64,000 nt of DNA, from assembly GCF_900635445.1 (NCBI RefSeq), contig NZ_LR134117.1, positions 4,216,001 to 4,280,000 on the forward strand, read 5' to 3'. Below, in pieces: positions 21,697 through 30,423 of the stretch. The notes under the pieces were generated by a model, which saw only the letters and a list, made by a program, of their open reading frames with translations, was not told the DNA's origin and searched no databases. The stretch's first letter is position 1; every line of letters starts with the position of its first letter. The stretch is from Serratia odorifera (GTDB taxonomy: Bacteria; Pseudomonadota; Gammaproteobacteria; Enterobacterales; Enterobacteriaceae). A program made the position numbers and the translations under genes.

Positions 21697-23541
21697 ATGG
21701 GCATCTTTGATTATCGCGATCTCGATCGAGCAGACGCCAAAGCGCTATTTTCCGACGCCATGGCTATTTCCACCTATGCCTACCACAATATCGATAACGG
21801 TTTTGCCGCCGGTTATCAGAGCACCGGTTTTGGTCTGGGTCTGCCGTTAACCCTGGTCACCGCGCTGATCGGCAGCACCGGCTCACAGGGCGGTTTGCCC
21901 GGCATTCCATGGAACCCCGATTCGGAACAGGCCGCACTGGATGCGGTGAACAACGCCGGCTGGTCGGTCGTCAGCGCTGAGCAATTGGCCTATGACGGCA
22001 AAACGGACGTCCGTGGCACCTATTACGGTGAAGCCAAAGGCTATGAAACCGCCCAGGCAGAAGTGTTGGCAAAGTATGACGCAGCGGGCAAGCTCAGCGC
22101 GATAGGCATCGCTTTTCGCGGCACCAGCGGCCCGCGTGAGTCACTGGTCAGCGACACTATCGGCGACCTGATTAACGATCTGCTGGCCGGCTTCGGCCCT
22201 GATGGCTATGCCGAAAGCTATACCCAGCACGCCTTCGGCCGTTTACTGAGCGATGTGGCTGAATTCGCCCAGGCCAACGGCCTGAATGGCGCTGATATCG
22301 TAGTCAGTGGTCATAGCCTTGGCGGACTGGCGGTCAACAGCATGGCCGCACTGAGCGACAGCCAATGGGGCGGTTTTTATTCGCAGGCCAACTATCTGGC
22401 GTTCGCTTCGCCAAGCCAGTTTACCGCCGACAACCGGGTGGCCAATATCGGTTATGAGAACGATCCGGTCTTCCGCGCACTCAACGGCAGCGACTTGACG
22501 GCGGCATCGTTGGGCGTGCACGATACGGCCAAACCGTCCGCCACCAATAATATCGTCAATTTCAACGACCACTACGCATCCGACGCCTGGAACATGCTAC
22601 CGTTTTCCATTTTAAATGTGCCCACCTGGCTGTCGCATTTACCCTTCGCCTATCAGGACGGCTTGCTGCGCGTGCTGAATTCCGAGTTTTACCCGCTGAC
22701 GCAGCAGGATTCGACGGTGATCGTCTCCAACCTGTCCAACGTCACCCGCGACAATACCTGGGTGCAAGACGTGAATCGTAATGCCCAGCCGCACAGCGGT
22801 CCGACCTTTATTATTGGCAGCGACGGCAACGATTTAATCAAGGGTGGCAGAGGCAATGATTTTCTTGAGGGGCGTGCCGGTGATGACACCTTCCGCGATG
22901 ACGGTGGGTTCAATCTTATTCTGGCGGGTGAAGGAAAAAACACCCTGGATCTGCAACGTTCGCTGCAAACGCAAGACATCGCTTACGACGGCGAAACGCT
23001 GTATCTGCGCGACGGCAGCGGCGAAAACCTGACGCTGGCGCAAGGGATTGGCACGCTAAGCACCCAAGAATCCCTCCCCTGGTGGCCACTGAGCAAACAG
23101 ACCGATTATCAGGTCAGCGACGACGGGCTGCACGCTGAGAATGATCTCAAGGCCTATGCCGTTACGGAACGCGGTGACGCTGCGGATAATACCCTGACCG
23201 CCCAATTTGCCAATGGTTGGCTGTTTGGCATGGCGGGCAACGATAAGCTGGTCGGTTCAAGCGGCGATGACACTCTGGTCGGCGGCACCGGCGATGATGA
23301 ATTACACGGCAACGGTGGCAACAATACCTTCCTGTTCAGCGGCAGCTTCGGCCATGACACGCTGTATGACCTGCAGAGCAATGACCGGCTGGTATTTATC
23401 GGTAGCGGCGCCAGCGGCGATTACCGCAACTCTCTGAGCGAGGTAGACGACAATCTGGTGTTGACGCTGGGCGACAACAGCGTAACGCTGGTCGGCGTTA
23501 CTGCGCAGACGCTGAGTGGCGATCAACTGGTACTGGCCTAG
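21697..23541 (+). CDS. lipA: Extracellular RTX lipase LipA (family I.3)
   Basis: The 614-residue protein starts MGIFDYRDLDRADAKALFSD, without a signal peptide. The nucleophile elbow GHSLGG places the catalytic Ser at residue 207. Glycine-rich Ca-binding RTX repeats are at about 373-400 (GSDGNDLIKGGRGNDFLEG) and 510-535 (GMAGNDKLVGSSGDDTLVGG). It ends GDQLVLA, the hydrophobic tail used for type I export. Length and features match Serratia LipA, which is secreted by LipBCD and hydrolyses triacylglycerols. The exporter is not in the window. It is inserted between sodC and ydhF, where E. coli has nothing. Confidence 0.95.
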   Translation: MGIFDYRDLDRADAKALFSDAMAISTYAYHNIDNGFAAGYQSTGFGLGLPLTLVTALIGSTGSQGGLPGIPWNPDSEQAALDAVNNAGWSVVSAEQLAYDGKTDVRGTYYGEAKGYETAQAEVLAKYDAAGKLSAIGIAFRGTSGPRESLVSDTIGDLINDLLAGFGPDGYAESYTQHAFGRLLSDVAEFAQANGLNGADIVVSGHSLGGLAVNSMAALSDSQWGGFYSQANYLAFASPSQFTADNRVANIGYENDPVFRALNGSDLTAASLGVHDTAKPSATNNIVNFNDHYASDAWNMLPFSILNVPTWLSHLPFAYQDGLLRVLNSEFYPLTQQDSTVIVSNLSNVTRDNTWVQDVNRNAQPHSGPTFIIGSDGNDLIKGGRGNDFLEGRAGDDTFRDDGGFNLILAGEGKNTLDLQRSLQTQDIAYDGETLYLRDGSGENLTLAQGIGTLSTQESLPWWPLSKQTDYQVSDDGLHAENDLKAYAVTERGDAADNTLTAQFANGWLFGMAGNDKLVGSSGDDTLVGGTGDDELHGNGGNNTFLFSGSFGHDTLYDLQSNDRLVFIGSGASGDYRNSLSEVDDNLVLTLGDNSVTLVGVTAQTLSGDQLVLA

Positions 23542-23544
23542 TAA

Positions 23545-23578
23545 CCGGTGCCGGGCAATGCACGCTGCCCGGCACCGG
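23545..23578. terminator. Convergent hairpin between lipA and ydhF
   Basis: CCGGTGCCGGGCA and TGCCCGGCACCGG form a 13-bp perfect stem with an 8-nt loop between the convergent stops. There is no T run on either side. Confidence 0.6.
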
Positions 23579-23586
23579 CTGCAATA

Positions 23587-24486
23587 TTATGGAACGTCGT
23601 AACCCAGTGCCGCCTTGCGAATGCGGAACCACTGTTCGCGGTTCAATGCCAGTTTCTGTGCTTTCAGCGCCGAACGCACCCGTTCGATTTTGCCAGAGCC
23701 GATGATCGGCAACGGCATCGACGGCAGACGCATCACCCAGGCGTAAACCACCTGCTCGATGGTTTCGGCGCCAATTTCGCCGGCCACCGCCTGCAGCTCG
23801 GCGCGCAGTGGCTGGAATTCGGCATCGCTGAACAGGCGCCCGCCCCCAAGGCAAGACCAGGCCATCGGCTTGATACGCAATTGCTGGCATTGATCGAGCG
23901 TACCGTCGAGGATCGCCGGCTGATGAATCGGCGAAATCTCGACCTGATTGGTGACCAGGGAAAACGGCAGACGGGATTGCAGCAGGGTAAACTGCGCCGG
24001 GGTAAAGTTGGACACGCCAAAGTGGCGTACCTTGCCGCTCTTGTGCAGTGCCACGAACGCTTCGGCCACGTCGTCAGCGTCCATCAACGGGTCGGGACGG
24101 TGGATCAGCAGCAGGTCAAGGTAATCGGTATGCAGATGTTTTAGCGATTGTTCCGCACTGCTGACGATATGGTCACGATCGGTGATGTAGTGGCCGATCG
24201 GATTACCCGGCCTGGCAGTGGTAGCGATACCGCATTTACTGACCAACTCCATGCCGTGACGCAGTGACGGCTTTAGCCGCATCGCCTCGCCAAAGGCCTG
24301 CTCACAGGCGTAACCACCATAAATATCCGCATGGTCGGCGGTAGTGACGCCCAGTTCAATGTGCTGCTCGATAAACCCCAACAGCTGCTGCGGCGTCATA
24401 CCCCATTCCATCAAACGCCAATAACCGCAAATCATGGGTGAAAATTCCGGCCCTTGCGGTGCAAGTTGAACGCGATTAACCATCAT
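23587..24486 (-). CDS. ydhF: Aldo/keto reductase YdhF
   Basis: The 299-residue TIM-barrel protein has the AKR catalytic set: Asp and Tyr in GVTTADHADIYGGYACEQAFG, Lys in LVSKCGI, and His in DLLLIHRPDPL. The N-terminus (VQLAPQGPEFSPMICGYWRLMEW) matches E. coli YdhF. It probably reduces aldehydes or ketones with NADPH; the substrate is unknown. Two adjacent ATG codons (24486, 24483) are possible starts, with GAGG upstream of both. Confidence 0.93.
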   Translation of the reverse strand: MMVNRVQLAPQGPEFSPMICGYWRLMEWGMTPQQLLGFIEQHIELGVTTADHADIYGGYACEQAFGEAMRLKPSLRHGMELVSKCGIATTARPGNPIGHYITDRDHIVSSAEQSLKHLHTDYLDLLLIHRPDPLMDADDVAEAFVALHKSGKVRHFGVSNFTPAQFTLLQSRLPFSLVTNQVEISPIHQPAILDGTLDQCQQLRIKPMAWSCLGGGRLFSDAEFQPLRAELQAVAGEIGAETIEQVVYAWVMRLPSMPLPIIGSGKIERVRSALKAQKLALNREQWFRIRKAALGYDVP

Positions 24487-24595
24487 GAAACCTCGTAAGA
24501 TTGTTTGCCATCAGCATACACAAGCCGCCCGGGCAGGGAAACGCACCGCCGCGTCGGAACGTGCGTCAGATCGTCAAACAGGTAAATAAAGTGAT

Positions 24596-24835
24596 TTAAA
24601 ACAGCGAGGGTTGTTCAGGTTGCGGCTCGTCGGGCTGTTTGTGCGCGCGTTGCAAACGCAACAGGCGTTGGCGACACAGGCGTAGCACGTCGCGCTTTTG
24701 CGCGTCGCTCATTTGCATCCAGCCAAAACGCTCCTCGCGGCTGCGCAGGCAGCCACGGCAGAAACCGCGCTCGTCGGCCTGGCAGATGCCGCGACACGGG
24801 CTGGGAATGTCGAAGAACTCTAATTGCTGCGCCAC
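24596..24835 (-). CDS. ydhL: DUF1289 protein YdhL
   Basis: The 79-residue protein has the DUF1289 signature PSPCRGICQADERGFCRGCLRSREE, with four Cys that may bind a metal. Its function is unknown. It sits between ydhF and nemR in E. coli; here a LysR/oxidoreductase pair and eptA have been added between ydhL and nemR. Confidence 0.9.
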   Translation of the reverse strand: MAQQLEFFDIPSPCRGICQADERGFCRGCLRSREERFGWMQMSDAQKRDVLRLCRQRLLRLQRAHKQPDEPQPEQPSLF

Positions 24836-24855
24836 ACGCCCTCCTGAGTCATCCT

Positions 24856-25788
24856 TTAATTGAAGACGCCATCGCCGTCAATGGCAAGCGGCTTTTCCGC
24901 CATACGACGAAAATAATCACGCAAATAGCGCAACGCCTGGCGCGTTTTTTCCGGCATGGCTCGTTCCAGCGTCAAGGCGTGCAGTCGAAATGCCGAGGGG
25001 CGCCAGGCCGGTAGCAGCGCAATCAGTTCCCCTCGCCGTAGTTCGTCGCCGATTTCATACAGCGGCTGGCCGGAGATCCCCAGTCCCATGCGGGTAAAGG
25101 CGCGCATCACATTCATGCTGCCGCTGATAATCTGCCCTTCTGCCTGACGCAGCTTGAACACCTCGCCGGACTGATGGTGCAGATCAAGATGAAATCCGGC
25201 ATGGCCGCCGGTGATCCAGCGGTGATGCACCAGTTGCTGTGGCGTTTCCGGCACGCCGTACTGACTGAGATAGCGCGGCGCGGCGCACAGCACCATCGGC
25301 CATTCGCTGAGCGGATGCGCAATCATGGTGGCGTCAGCCAGTTGCCGATTGACGCGCAACGAAATATCCACCCGCTGTTCAATCATATCCACGACCCGAT
25401 CGTCCGCCAGTATCCGCAGTGACAGCTTGGGATGCGCCAGCAGCAGCGGCGACAACGCTTCCGCCAGCGGGCCACCGCCGATACCGACGGTGGTGGCAAT
25501 ACGCAGTTCGCCGACCAGCGTATCGCGCAGCTCCGCCAGACGCTGCTCCGCCTGCTGCGCCTGCTGTAACATCGCTTCGCAACCGGGGTAAAAGGCCTCG
25601 CCCGCTTCGGTTAGCGCCAGACGGCGCGTGGATCGATGCAATAGCGGCACGCCAACCGCCTTTTCCAGGGAGCGCATATGCTGACTGACCGCCGACGGTG
25701 ACATGCCCAGACGCCGCGCTGCGCCGGCCAGCGAGCCTTCGGCCACCACCATGGCGAATATTGCCATCCGATTGAGCTTATCTATCAT
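24856..25788 (-). CDS. LysR-family transcriptional regulator
   Basis: A 310-residue LysR protein. The N-terminal winged helix (MAIFAMVVAEGSLAGAARRLGMSPSAVSQHMRSLEKAVG) is followed by a type 2 periplasmic-binding-like sensor domain. Met8 (25767) is an alternative start. It is divergent from an NAD(P)-dependent oxidoreductase gene 139 bp away, so it probably regulates that gene. Inducer and target are otherwise unknown. Confidence 0.9.
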   Translation of the reverse strand: MIDKLNRMAIFAMVVAEGSLAGAARRLGMSPSAVSQHMRSLEKAVGVPLLHRSTRRLALTEAGEAFYPGCEAMLQQAQQAEQRLAELRDTLVGELRIATTVGIGGGPLAEALSPLLLAHPKLSLRILADDRVVDMIEQRVDISLRVNRQLADATMIAHPLSEWPMVLCAAPRYLSQYGVPETPQQLVHHRWITGGHAGFHLDLHHQSGEVFKLRQAEGQIISGSMNVMRAFTRMGLGISGQPLYEIGDELRRGELIALLPAWRPSAFRLHALTLERAMPEKTRQALRYLRDYFRRMAEKPLAIDGDGVFN

Positions 25789-25927
25789 TATGAAGTTTTA
25801 CTTAATCAAGAAAGCATGAATATGCCACTAATCAACAGGATTGTTAAGGTCTACAGTATATTCATCACCACCAGCGTTATCGCTCAACCCTTTTACAGAC
25901 TGGTTAATTACCACAGGAGCAACTCAA

Positions 25928-26569
25928 ATGAAGATTACCGTTATTGGAGCAACAGGTTTTGTCGGTCGTCGCGTTGTCGATGAAGCGCTGGCACGCGGGC
26001 TAGAGGTCACCGCCATCGCCCGTCAGAAAAAAGATCTGCCGGATAATGCCAATTTGCATATCGCGCTTGGCGACGTTGCCGATACTGCCTGGCTGAGCCA
26101 GCAGTTGCACGGTCAGGATGCGGCGATCAGCGCCTATAACCCAGGCTGGGGCGAAGATAATCTGTATGAAAAAACCGTCACGGGTCTGCAGCAGATCATC
26201 AGCGCGGTGGAACAATCCGGCGTCAAGCGTCTGTTGGTGGTCGGCGGTGCCGGTAGTCTGGAAGTCGCGCCAGGCGTCGAGCTGGTCGATACGCCGGAGT
26301 TCCCGGAAAATATCCGCCCTGGCGCTAAAGCCGTGCGCGAGTTGCGCAATAACTTGCAGCAGCAAAGCACGCTGGACTGGACCTATCTGTCGCCAGCCGC
26401 GCTGCTGGAACCCGGCCAACGCACCGGTCAATTCCGCCTTGGCACCACTACGCTGTTGATGAATGGCGCGGCGCCTGCCAGCATTTCGGTCGAAGATCTG
26501 GCGGTAGCCATCATTGACGAAATCGAACGCCCACAGTTTATCAAAGCGCAATTCACCGCCGCCTATTAA
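25928..26569 (+). CDS. NAD(P)-binding atypical SDR oxidoreductase
   Basis: The 213-residue protein begins MKITVIGATGFVGRRVVDEA, with the GATGFVG nucleotide-binding motif of atypical short-chain dehydrogenases (NmrA/YwnB-like). It reads through VVGGAGSLEVAPGVELVDTPEFPE. ATG 25928 is used because GGAG lies 8 nt upstream and the longer frame has no homology-like sequence. It probably binds NADPH and may act on flavin or quinone-type substrates. It is divergent from a LysR gene. Confidence 0.88.
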   Translation: MKITVIGATGFVGRRVVDEALARGLEVTAIARQKKDLPDNANLHIALGDVADTAWLSQQLHGQDAAISAYNPGWGEDNLYEKTVTGLQQIISAVEQSGVKRLLVVGGAGSLEVAPGVELVDTPEFPENIRPGAKAVRELRNNLQQQSTLDWTYLSPAALLEPGQRTGQFRLGTTTLLMNGAAPASISVEDLAVAIIDEIERPQFIKAQFTAAY

Positions 26570-26646
26570 TCACTTGCCGGCTGCGCATCGCCGCAGCCGG
26601 CCTCCAGCTAAACCAAACCTCAACCATCCTGCCGTCAGGCTGAATC

Positions 26647-26679
26647 TCTAAGGTTATCTTAAGTTTCGTGGTGTAGATT
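26647..26679 (+). promoter_or_regulatory. PmrA-type box and -10 of the eptA promoter
   Basis: TCTAAG (26647-26652) and CTTAAG (26658-26663) are separated by 5 bp, the spacing of a PmrA (BasR) box. A -10-like TAGATT follows at 26674-26679, so the box covers the -35 region, as in known PmrA-activated promoters. eptA (pmrC) is a classic PmrA target, which supports the call. Confidence 0.65.
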
Positions 26680-26715
26680 CCTTGCCATTACCCCCTTCAG
26701 GATAACAATGCAGCA

Positions 26716-28356
26716 ATGTGGTTACGTCAGAGGTTACAATGTAACAGTCTGGGATTTATTGTCGCCAGCGCCCTGTTTTTCACCGTCTTCCAGAACGCGT
26801 TATTTTTGCATAAGGCGTGGTCGTACATTCGTTTTGAAAACCTCAACAGCGTTATTTTTGCCGCCAGTATGCCGGTGGTCATTTTCTGTGCGCTCAATAT
26901 GATTTTCAGCGTACTGACCGTACCTTATTTGCGCAAACCGCTGATAATCCTGTTATTGCTCGGCAGCGCAACGGCCAACTATTTCATGTTCAGCTACGGC
27001 GTGGTGATCGACGGCAACATGATGCAAAACGCCTTTGAAACCAACCCGCAGGAGGCCACCGCCCTACTGACCCCGCGCATGGGGCTATGGCTGATGCTGC
27101 TGGGGGTTTTACCGGCGGTAGTGGTCTGTTTTGTCACTATTCGCCAAACCCACCCATGGTGGTACATGCTGGGCCTGCGCGCTGCCAACGTTATGTTGTC
27201 GGCGGTGGTTATTCTGCTGATCGCCGCGTTGTTCTATAAAGACTACGCCTCGCTGCTGCGCAACAATAAAAGCGTGGTTAAAATGCTTACGCCGTCCGAT
27301 TTTATTGCCGGTACCCTCAAATTTACCGAACAGCGCTACTTCACCAGCAACCTGCCGCTGGTCAGCATCGGCAAAGACGCGCATAAAGGCCCGCTCATCG
27401 CCGCCGAGCAAAAGAAAACGCTGGTGGTTCTGGTGGTTGGCGAAACGGCGCGTGCAGAAAATTTCTCGCTGGGAGGATACGCGCGCGAAACCAACCCGCG
27501 GCTCAAACAAGACAAGGTGATTTACTTCCAACACGCCAGCTCTTGCGGTACTGAAACCGCCATCTCGGTGCCGTGCATGTTTTCCAATATGCCACGCAGC
27601 GATTACGACGCCACGCTGGCCAGTCACCAGGAAGGCATGCTGGATGTGCTGGCACACGCCGGCGTCAATGTGCTGTGGCGCGAAAACGACGGCGGCTGCA
27701 AAGGCGCATGCGACCGCGTGCCGCATATCGACATGACCCAGTTGAAACTGCCGCAGGATTGCGATGGCGAGGTATGCATGGACAACGTGCTGCTGTACAA
27801 GTTGAACGATTACCTCAATAGCCTGAAAGGCGATGGCGTGATCGTGCTGCACCAGATGGGCAGCCATGGTCCGGCCTATTATCGCCGCAGTACCGCCGAA
27901 TTCCGCCGCTTCACGCCAACCTGTGACAGCAATCAGATTCAGGATTGCAGCCATCAGCAGTTGGTCAATACCTATGACAATTCGCTGCTGTATACCGATG
28001 CCATGCTGGATAACACCATCAAGCTGTTGCAACAATACGGCAGCCGCTTTAACACGGCGATGATCTATCTGTCCGATCACGGCGAATCGCTGGGGGAAAA
28101 CGGCATGTATCTGCACGGCACGCCTTACATGTTTGCGCCAAGCCAACAGACCCACATCCCGATGCTGCTGTGGATGTCGGATGATTATCAGCGCAACTTC
28201 GCCATCAATCGCCAATGTCTGCAAACGCTGGCGCAGCAGGATCAGGTTTCGCAGGACAACCTGTTCCATACCCTGCTTGGTATGCTGAACATCCAGACTG
28301 ACCAATATCAGCCGCAGCTGGATATTTTGCAGCGCTGTCGCAGCGGCAACGCTTAA
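26716..28356 (+). CDS. eptA: Lipid A phosphoethanolamine transferase EptA
   Basis: The 546-residue protein has five N-terminal membrane helices and a periplasmic sulphatase-like domain. The nucleophile is Thr279 in SSCGTETAISVPCM, and metal ligands include VVGETARAENFS and LSDHGESLGENG. Six or more Cys of the periplasmic domain should form disulphides. EptA adds phosphoethanolamine to lipid A, lowering polymyxin binding. ATG 26716 gives E. coli-like length. An ATG at 26708 has the better-placed AGGA but is in another frame, so a small indel at the very start is possible. A PmrA-like box lies upstream. Confidence 0.93.
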   Translation: MWLRQRLQCNSLGFIVASALFFTVFQNALFLHKAWSYIRFENLNSVIFAASMPVVIFCALNMIFSVLTVPYLRKPLIILLLLGSATANYFMFSYGVVIDGNMMQNAFETNPQEATALLTPRMGLWLMLLGVLPAVVVCFVTIRQTHPWWYMLGLRAANVMLSAVVILLIAALFYKDYASLLRNNKSVVKMLTPSDFIAGTLKFTEQRYFTSNLPLVSIGKDAHKGPLIAAEQKKTLVVLVVGETARAENFSLGGYARETNPRLKQDKVIYFQHASSCGTETAISVPCMFSNMPRSDYDATLASHQEGMLDVLAHAGVNVLWRENDGGCKGACDRVPHIDMTQLKLPQDCDGEVCMDNVLLYKLNDYLNSLKGDGVIVLHQMGSHGPAYYRRSTAEFRRFTPTCDSNQIQDCSHQQLVNTYDNSLLYTDAMLDNTIKLLQQYGSRFNTAMIYLSDHGESLGENGMYLHGTPYMFAPSQQTHIPMLLWMSDDYQRNFAINRQCLQTLAQQDQVSQDNLFHTLLGMLNIQTDQYQPQLDILQRCRSGNA

Positions 28357-28435
28357 CGTCGGCACGACGATGAGGCACAATAGCGCCGATCCTGACCGGC
28401 GCTTACGCAGCGGTTTTTTTATCGCCTACTTGACC

Positions 28436-28451
28436 TAGACCAATCGGTCTA
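28436..28451. promoter_or_regulatory. NemR operator upstream of nemR
   Basis: TAGACC-AATC-GGTCTA is a perfect inverted repeat with a 4-bp spacer, the NemR box known from E. coli. It lies just after TTGACC (28430-28435), in the promoter spacer, about 18 bp before the nemR start codon. Confidence 0.85.
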
Positions 28452-28468
28452 TTATCCTCAGCCCCATT

Positions 28469-29074
28469 ATGACAAAACATACGCATTGCAACACTGATAC
28501 ACGAGAACACCTATTGGCGACCGGTGAGTGCCTGAGCCTGCGCCTGGGCTTTACCGGCATGGGACTGAGCGAACTGCTGACCACTGCCGGCGTGCCAAAA
28601 GGCTCGTTTTATCACTATTTTCGCTCGAAGGAAGCCTTCGGCGAAGCGATGCTGCAACGCTATTTTGAACATTACGATGTGGAAATGCAGGCGCTGTTTG
28701 CCGATAACAACAGCGATGCGCGCCACCAGCTGTTGAGCTATTACGCACAGGCAATTAGCTACCATTGCCGCAGCGAGTGCCATAACTCCTGCCTGGCGGT
28801 GAAACTGTCCGCCGAGGTCAGCGATCTGTCGGAACCGATGCGTCACGCATTGGAAATCGGCAGCGCACAGGTCATTGGCCGCTTGCAGAACGCCATTGAG
28901 CGCGGCATCGCCGAAGGTTCGCTGGCGGTAGCCATGAGCCCGGCCACCACCGCCGAAACCCTGTACGCGCTGTGGCTTGGGGCGTCGTTACGCGCCAAGA
29001 TCCGCCGTTCGGTCGCGCCGTTGACCAGCGCGCTGGAAAGCATCGAGTTATTGCTGCGCCCGCCGCAGCCTTAA
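28469..29074 (+). CDS. nemR: TetR-family repressor NemR
   Basis: The 201-residue protein has the TetR helix-turn-helix LSELLTTAGVPKGSFYHYFRSKEAFG. Cys108 in NSCLAVKLSAEV corresponds to the reactive Cys106 by which E. coli NemR senses electrophiles and hypochlorous acid. It represses nemR-nemA-gloA until modified by quinones, aldehydes or HOCl. Two boxes with GGTCTA half-sites lie before nemR and nemA. Confidence 0.94.
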   Translation: MTKHTHCNTDTREHLLATGECLSLRLGFTGMGLSELLTTAGVPKGSFYHYFRSKEAFGEAMLQRYFEHYDVEMQALFADNNSDARHQLLSYYAQAISYHCRSECHNSCLAVKLSAEVSDLSEPMRHALEIGSAQVIGRLQNAIERGIAEGSLAVAMSPATTAETLYALWLGASLRAKIRRSVAPLTSALESIELLLRPPQP

Positions 29075-29129
29075 TCACCATCCCGTAACAGTAAATGTTT
29101 TTTAACCTGCGTTTTTATTAGCCAATAAC

Positions 29130-29144
29130 TAGTCGACCGGTCTA
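29130..29144. promoter_or_regulatory. Second NemR-like box upstream of nemA
   Basis: TAGTCGACCGGTCTA shares the half-site GGTCTA and contains the palindrome GACCGGTC. It lies 16 bp before the nemA start, which suggests nemA has its own NemR-controlled promoter in addition to read-through from nemR. The left half is degenerate. Confidence 0.55.
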
Positions 29145-29160
29145 TTAAATAGGATGCATT

Positions 29161-30258
29161 ATGAAGATTGAAAAATTATTCACCCCGATCCAGGTTGGCG
29201 CGAATACGCTGCCAAACCGCGTATTTATGGCTCCGCTGACTCGTCTGCGTAGCATTGAACCGGGTGATATTCCTACCCCACTGATGGCCGAGTACTATGC
29301 GCAACGCGCCGGCGCTGGTCTGGTGATCACCGAAGCGACCCAAATTTCTTTCCAGGCGAAAGGTTATGCCGGCGCGCCGGGGCTGCACACCCCGGAGCAG
29401 ATCGCTGCGTGGAAAAAAATTACCCAGGCGGTGCATGATAAAAACGGCCATATCGCCGTACAGTTGTGGCACGTAGGTCGCATTTCCCACGACAGTCTGC
29501 AACCTGGCCAACAGGCGCCGGTTGCGCCTTCGGCGATCAATGCCGACACCCGGACTACCGTGCGTGACGAAACCGGCGCCTGGGTACGCGTGCCGACTTC
29601 AACGCCGCGCGCGCTGGAAACCGCCGAGATCCCCGGCATCGTCAACGACTTCCGCCAGGCCACCGCCAATGCGCGCGAAGCCGGCTTCGACTACATTGAA
29701 CTACACGCGGCGCATGGCTATCTGCTGCATCAATTTATGGCGCCGGCCTCCAATCAGCGTACCGACCAATACGGCGGCAGCATCGAAAACCGTACCCGCC
29801 TGACGCTGGAAGTGGTTGACGCCAGCATCAATGAATGGGGCGCCGAGCACGTCGGCATCCGCATTTCACCGCTCGGCCCGTTCAACGGGCTGGATAATGG
29901 CGAAGATCAGGAAGAAGCGGCATTGTACCTGGTAGAAGAGCTGAACAAGCGCAATATTGCCTTCCTGCATATTTCCGAACCGGATTGGGCCGGCGGCAAA
30001 CCGTATTCCGATGCCTTCCGCGATGCGGTGCGCGCCCGCTTCAAAGGGGTGATCGTCGGTGCCGGTGCCTACAGCGCCGAAAAAGCCGAAACCCTGATCG
30101 AAAAAGGCTTTATCGACGCGGTGGCGTTTGGCCGCGCCTACATCGCCAACCCGGATCTGGCGGAACGTCTGCAACAGAACGCGCCGCTGAATGAACCGCA
30201 GCCGGAAACCTTCTACGGCGGCGGTGCGCAAGGTTATACCGATTACCCAACGCTGTAA
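29161..30258 (+). CDS. nemA: Old-yellow-enzyme N-ethylmaleimide reductase NemA
   Basis: The 365-residue protein has OYE family features: VFMAPLTRLRS at the FMN site, the substrate-binding HAAHGYLLHQFMAPASNQRTDQYGG segment, and the C-terminal FMN phosphate site FGRAYIANPDLAERL. It reduces electrophilic alkenes, nitrate esters and quinones using NADPH and FMN. AGGA lies 6 nt before the start. It lies between nemR and gloA, the E. coli order. Confidence 0.96.
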   Translation: MKIEKLFTPIQVGANTLPNRVFMAPLTRLRSIEPGDIPTPLMAEYYAQRAGAGLVITEATQISFQAKGYAGAPGLHTPEQIAAWKKITQAVHDKNGHIAVQLWHVGRISHDSLQPGQQAPVAPSAINADTRTTVRDETGAWVRVPTSTPRALETAEIPGIVNDFRQATANAREAGFDYIELHAAHGYLLHQFMAPASNQRTDQYGGSIENRTRLTLEVVDASINEWGAEHVGIRISPLGPFNGLDNGEDQEEAALYLVEELNKRNIAFLHISEPDWAGGKPYSDAFRDAVRARFKGVIVGAGAYSAEKAETLIEKGFIDAVAFGRAYIANPDLAERLQQNAPLNEPQPETFYGGGAQGYTDYPTL

Positions 30259-30260
30259 GT

Positions 30261-30298
30261 GACCACGCGCGTGGTCGGTGAATCTGCCGACCGCGCGC
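30261..30298 (+). other. Overlapping inverted repeats after nemA
   Basis: GACCACGCGCGTGGTC (30261-30276) is a perfect palindrome. Its right part, CGCGTGGTCGG, can instead pair with CCGACCGCGCG at 30288-30298. The two stems exclude each other. No T run follows, so this could be an attenuating or RNA-processing structure between nemA and gloA. Confidence 0.45.
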
Positions 30299-30423
30299 CA
30301 ATCAATGCGCCACGTCGTTATACCGGCCCCCTCATTGAATTCCCTTATACGACAACGCTATACTGTTTTTTGCTTCACACTATCTGCCGCCAAGCACGGC
30401 AAAACCTGCAATCAGAGGAAATT

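Noticed and set aside
27109..28380. A 423-codon open frame opposite eptA
   Set aside because: EptA has the catalytic Thr and metal motifs in the opposite strand. The antisense product has no domain pattern.
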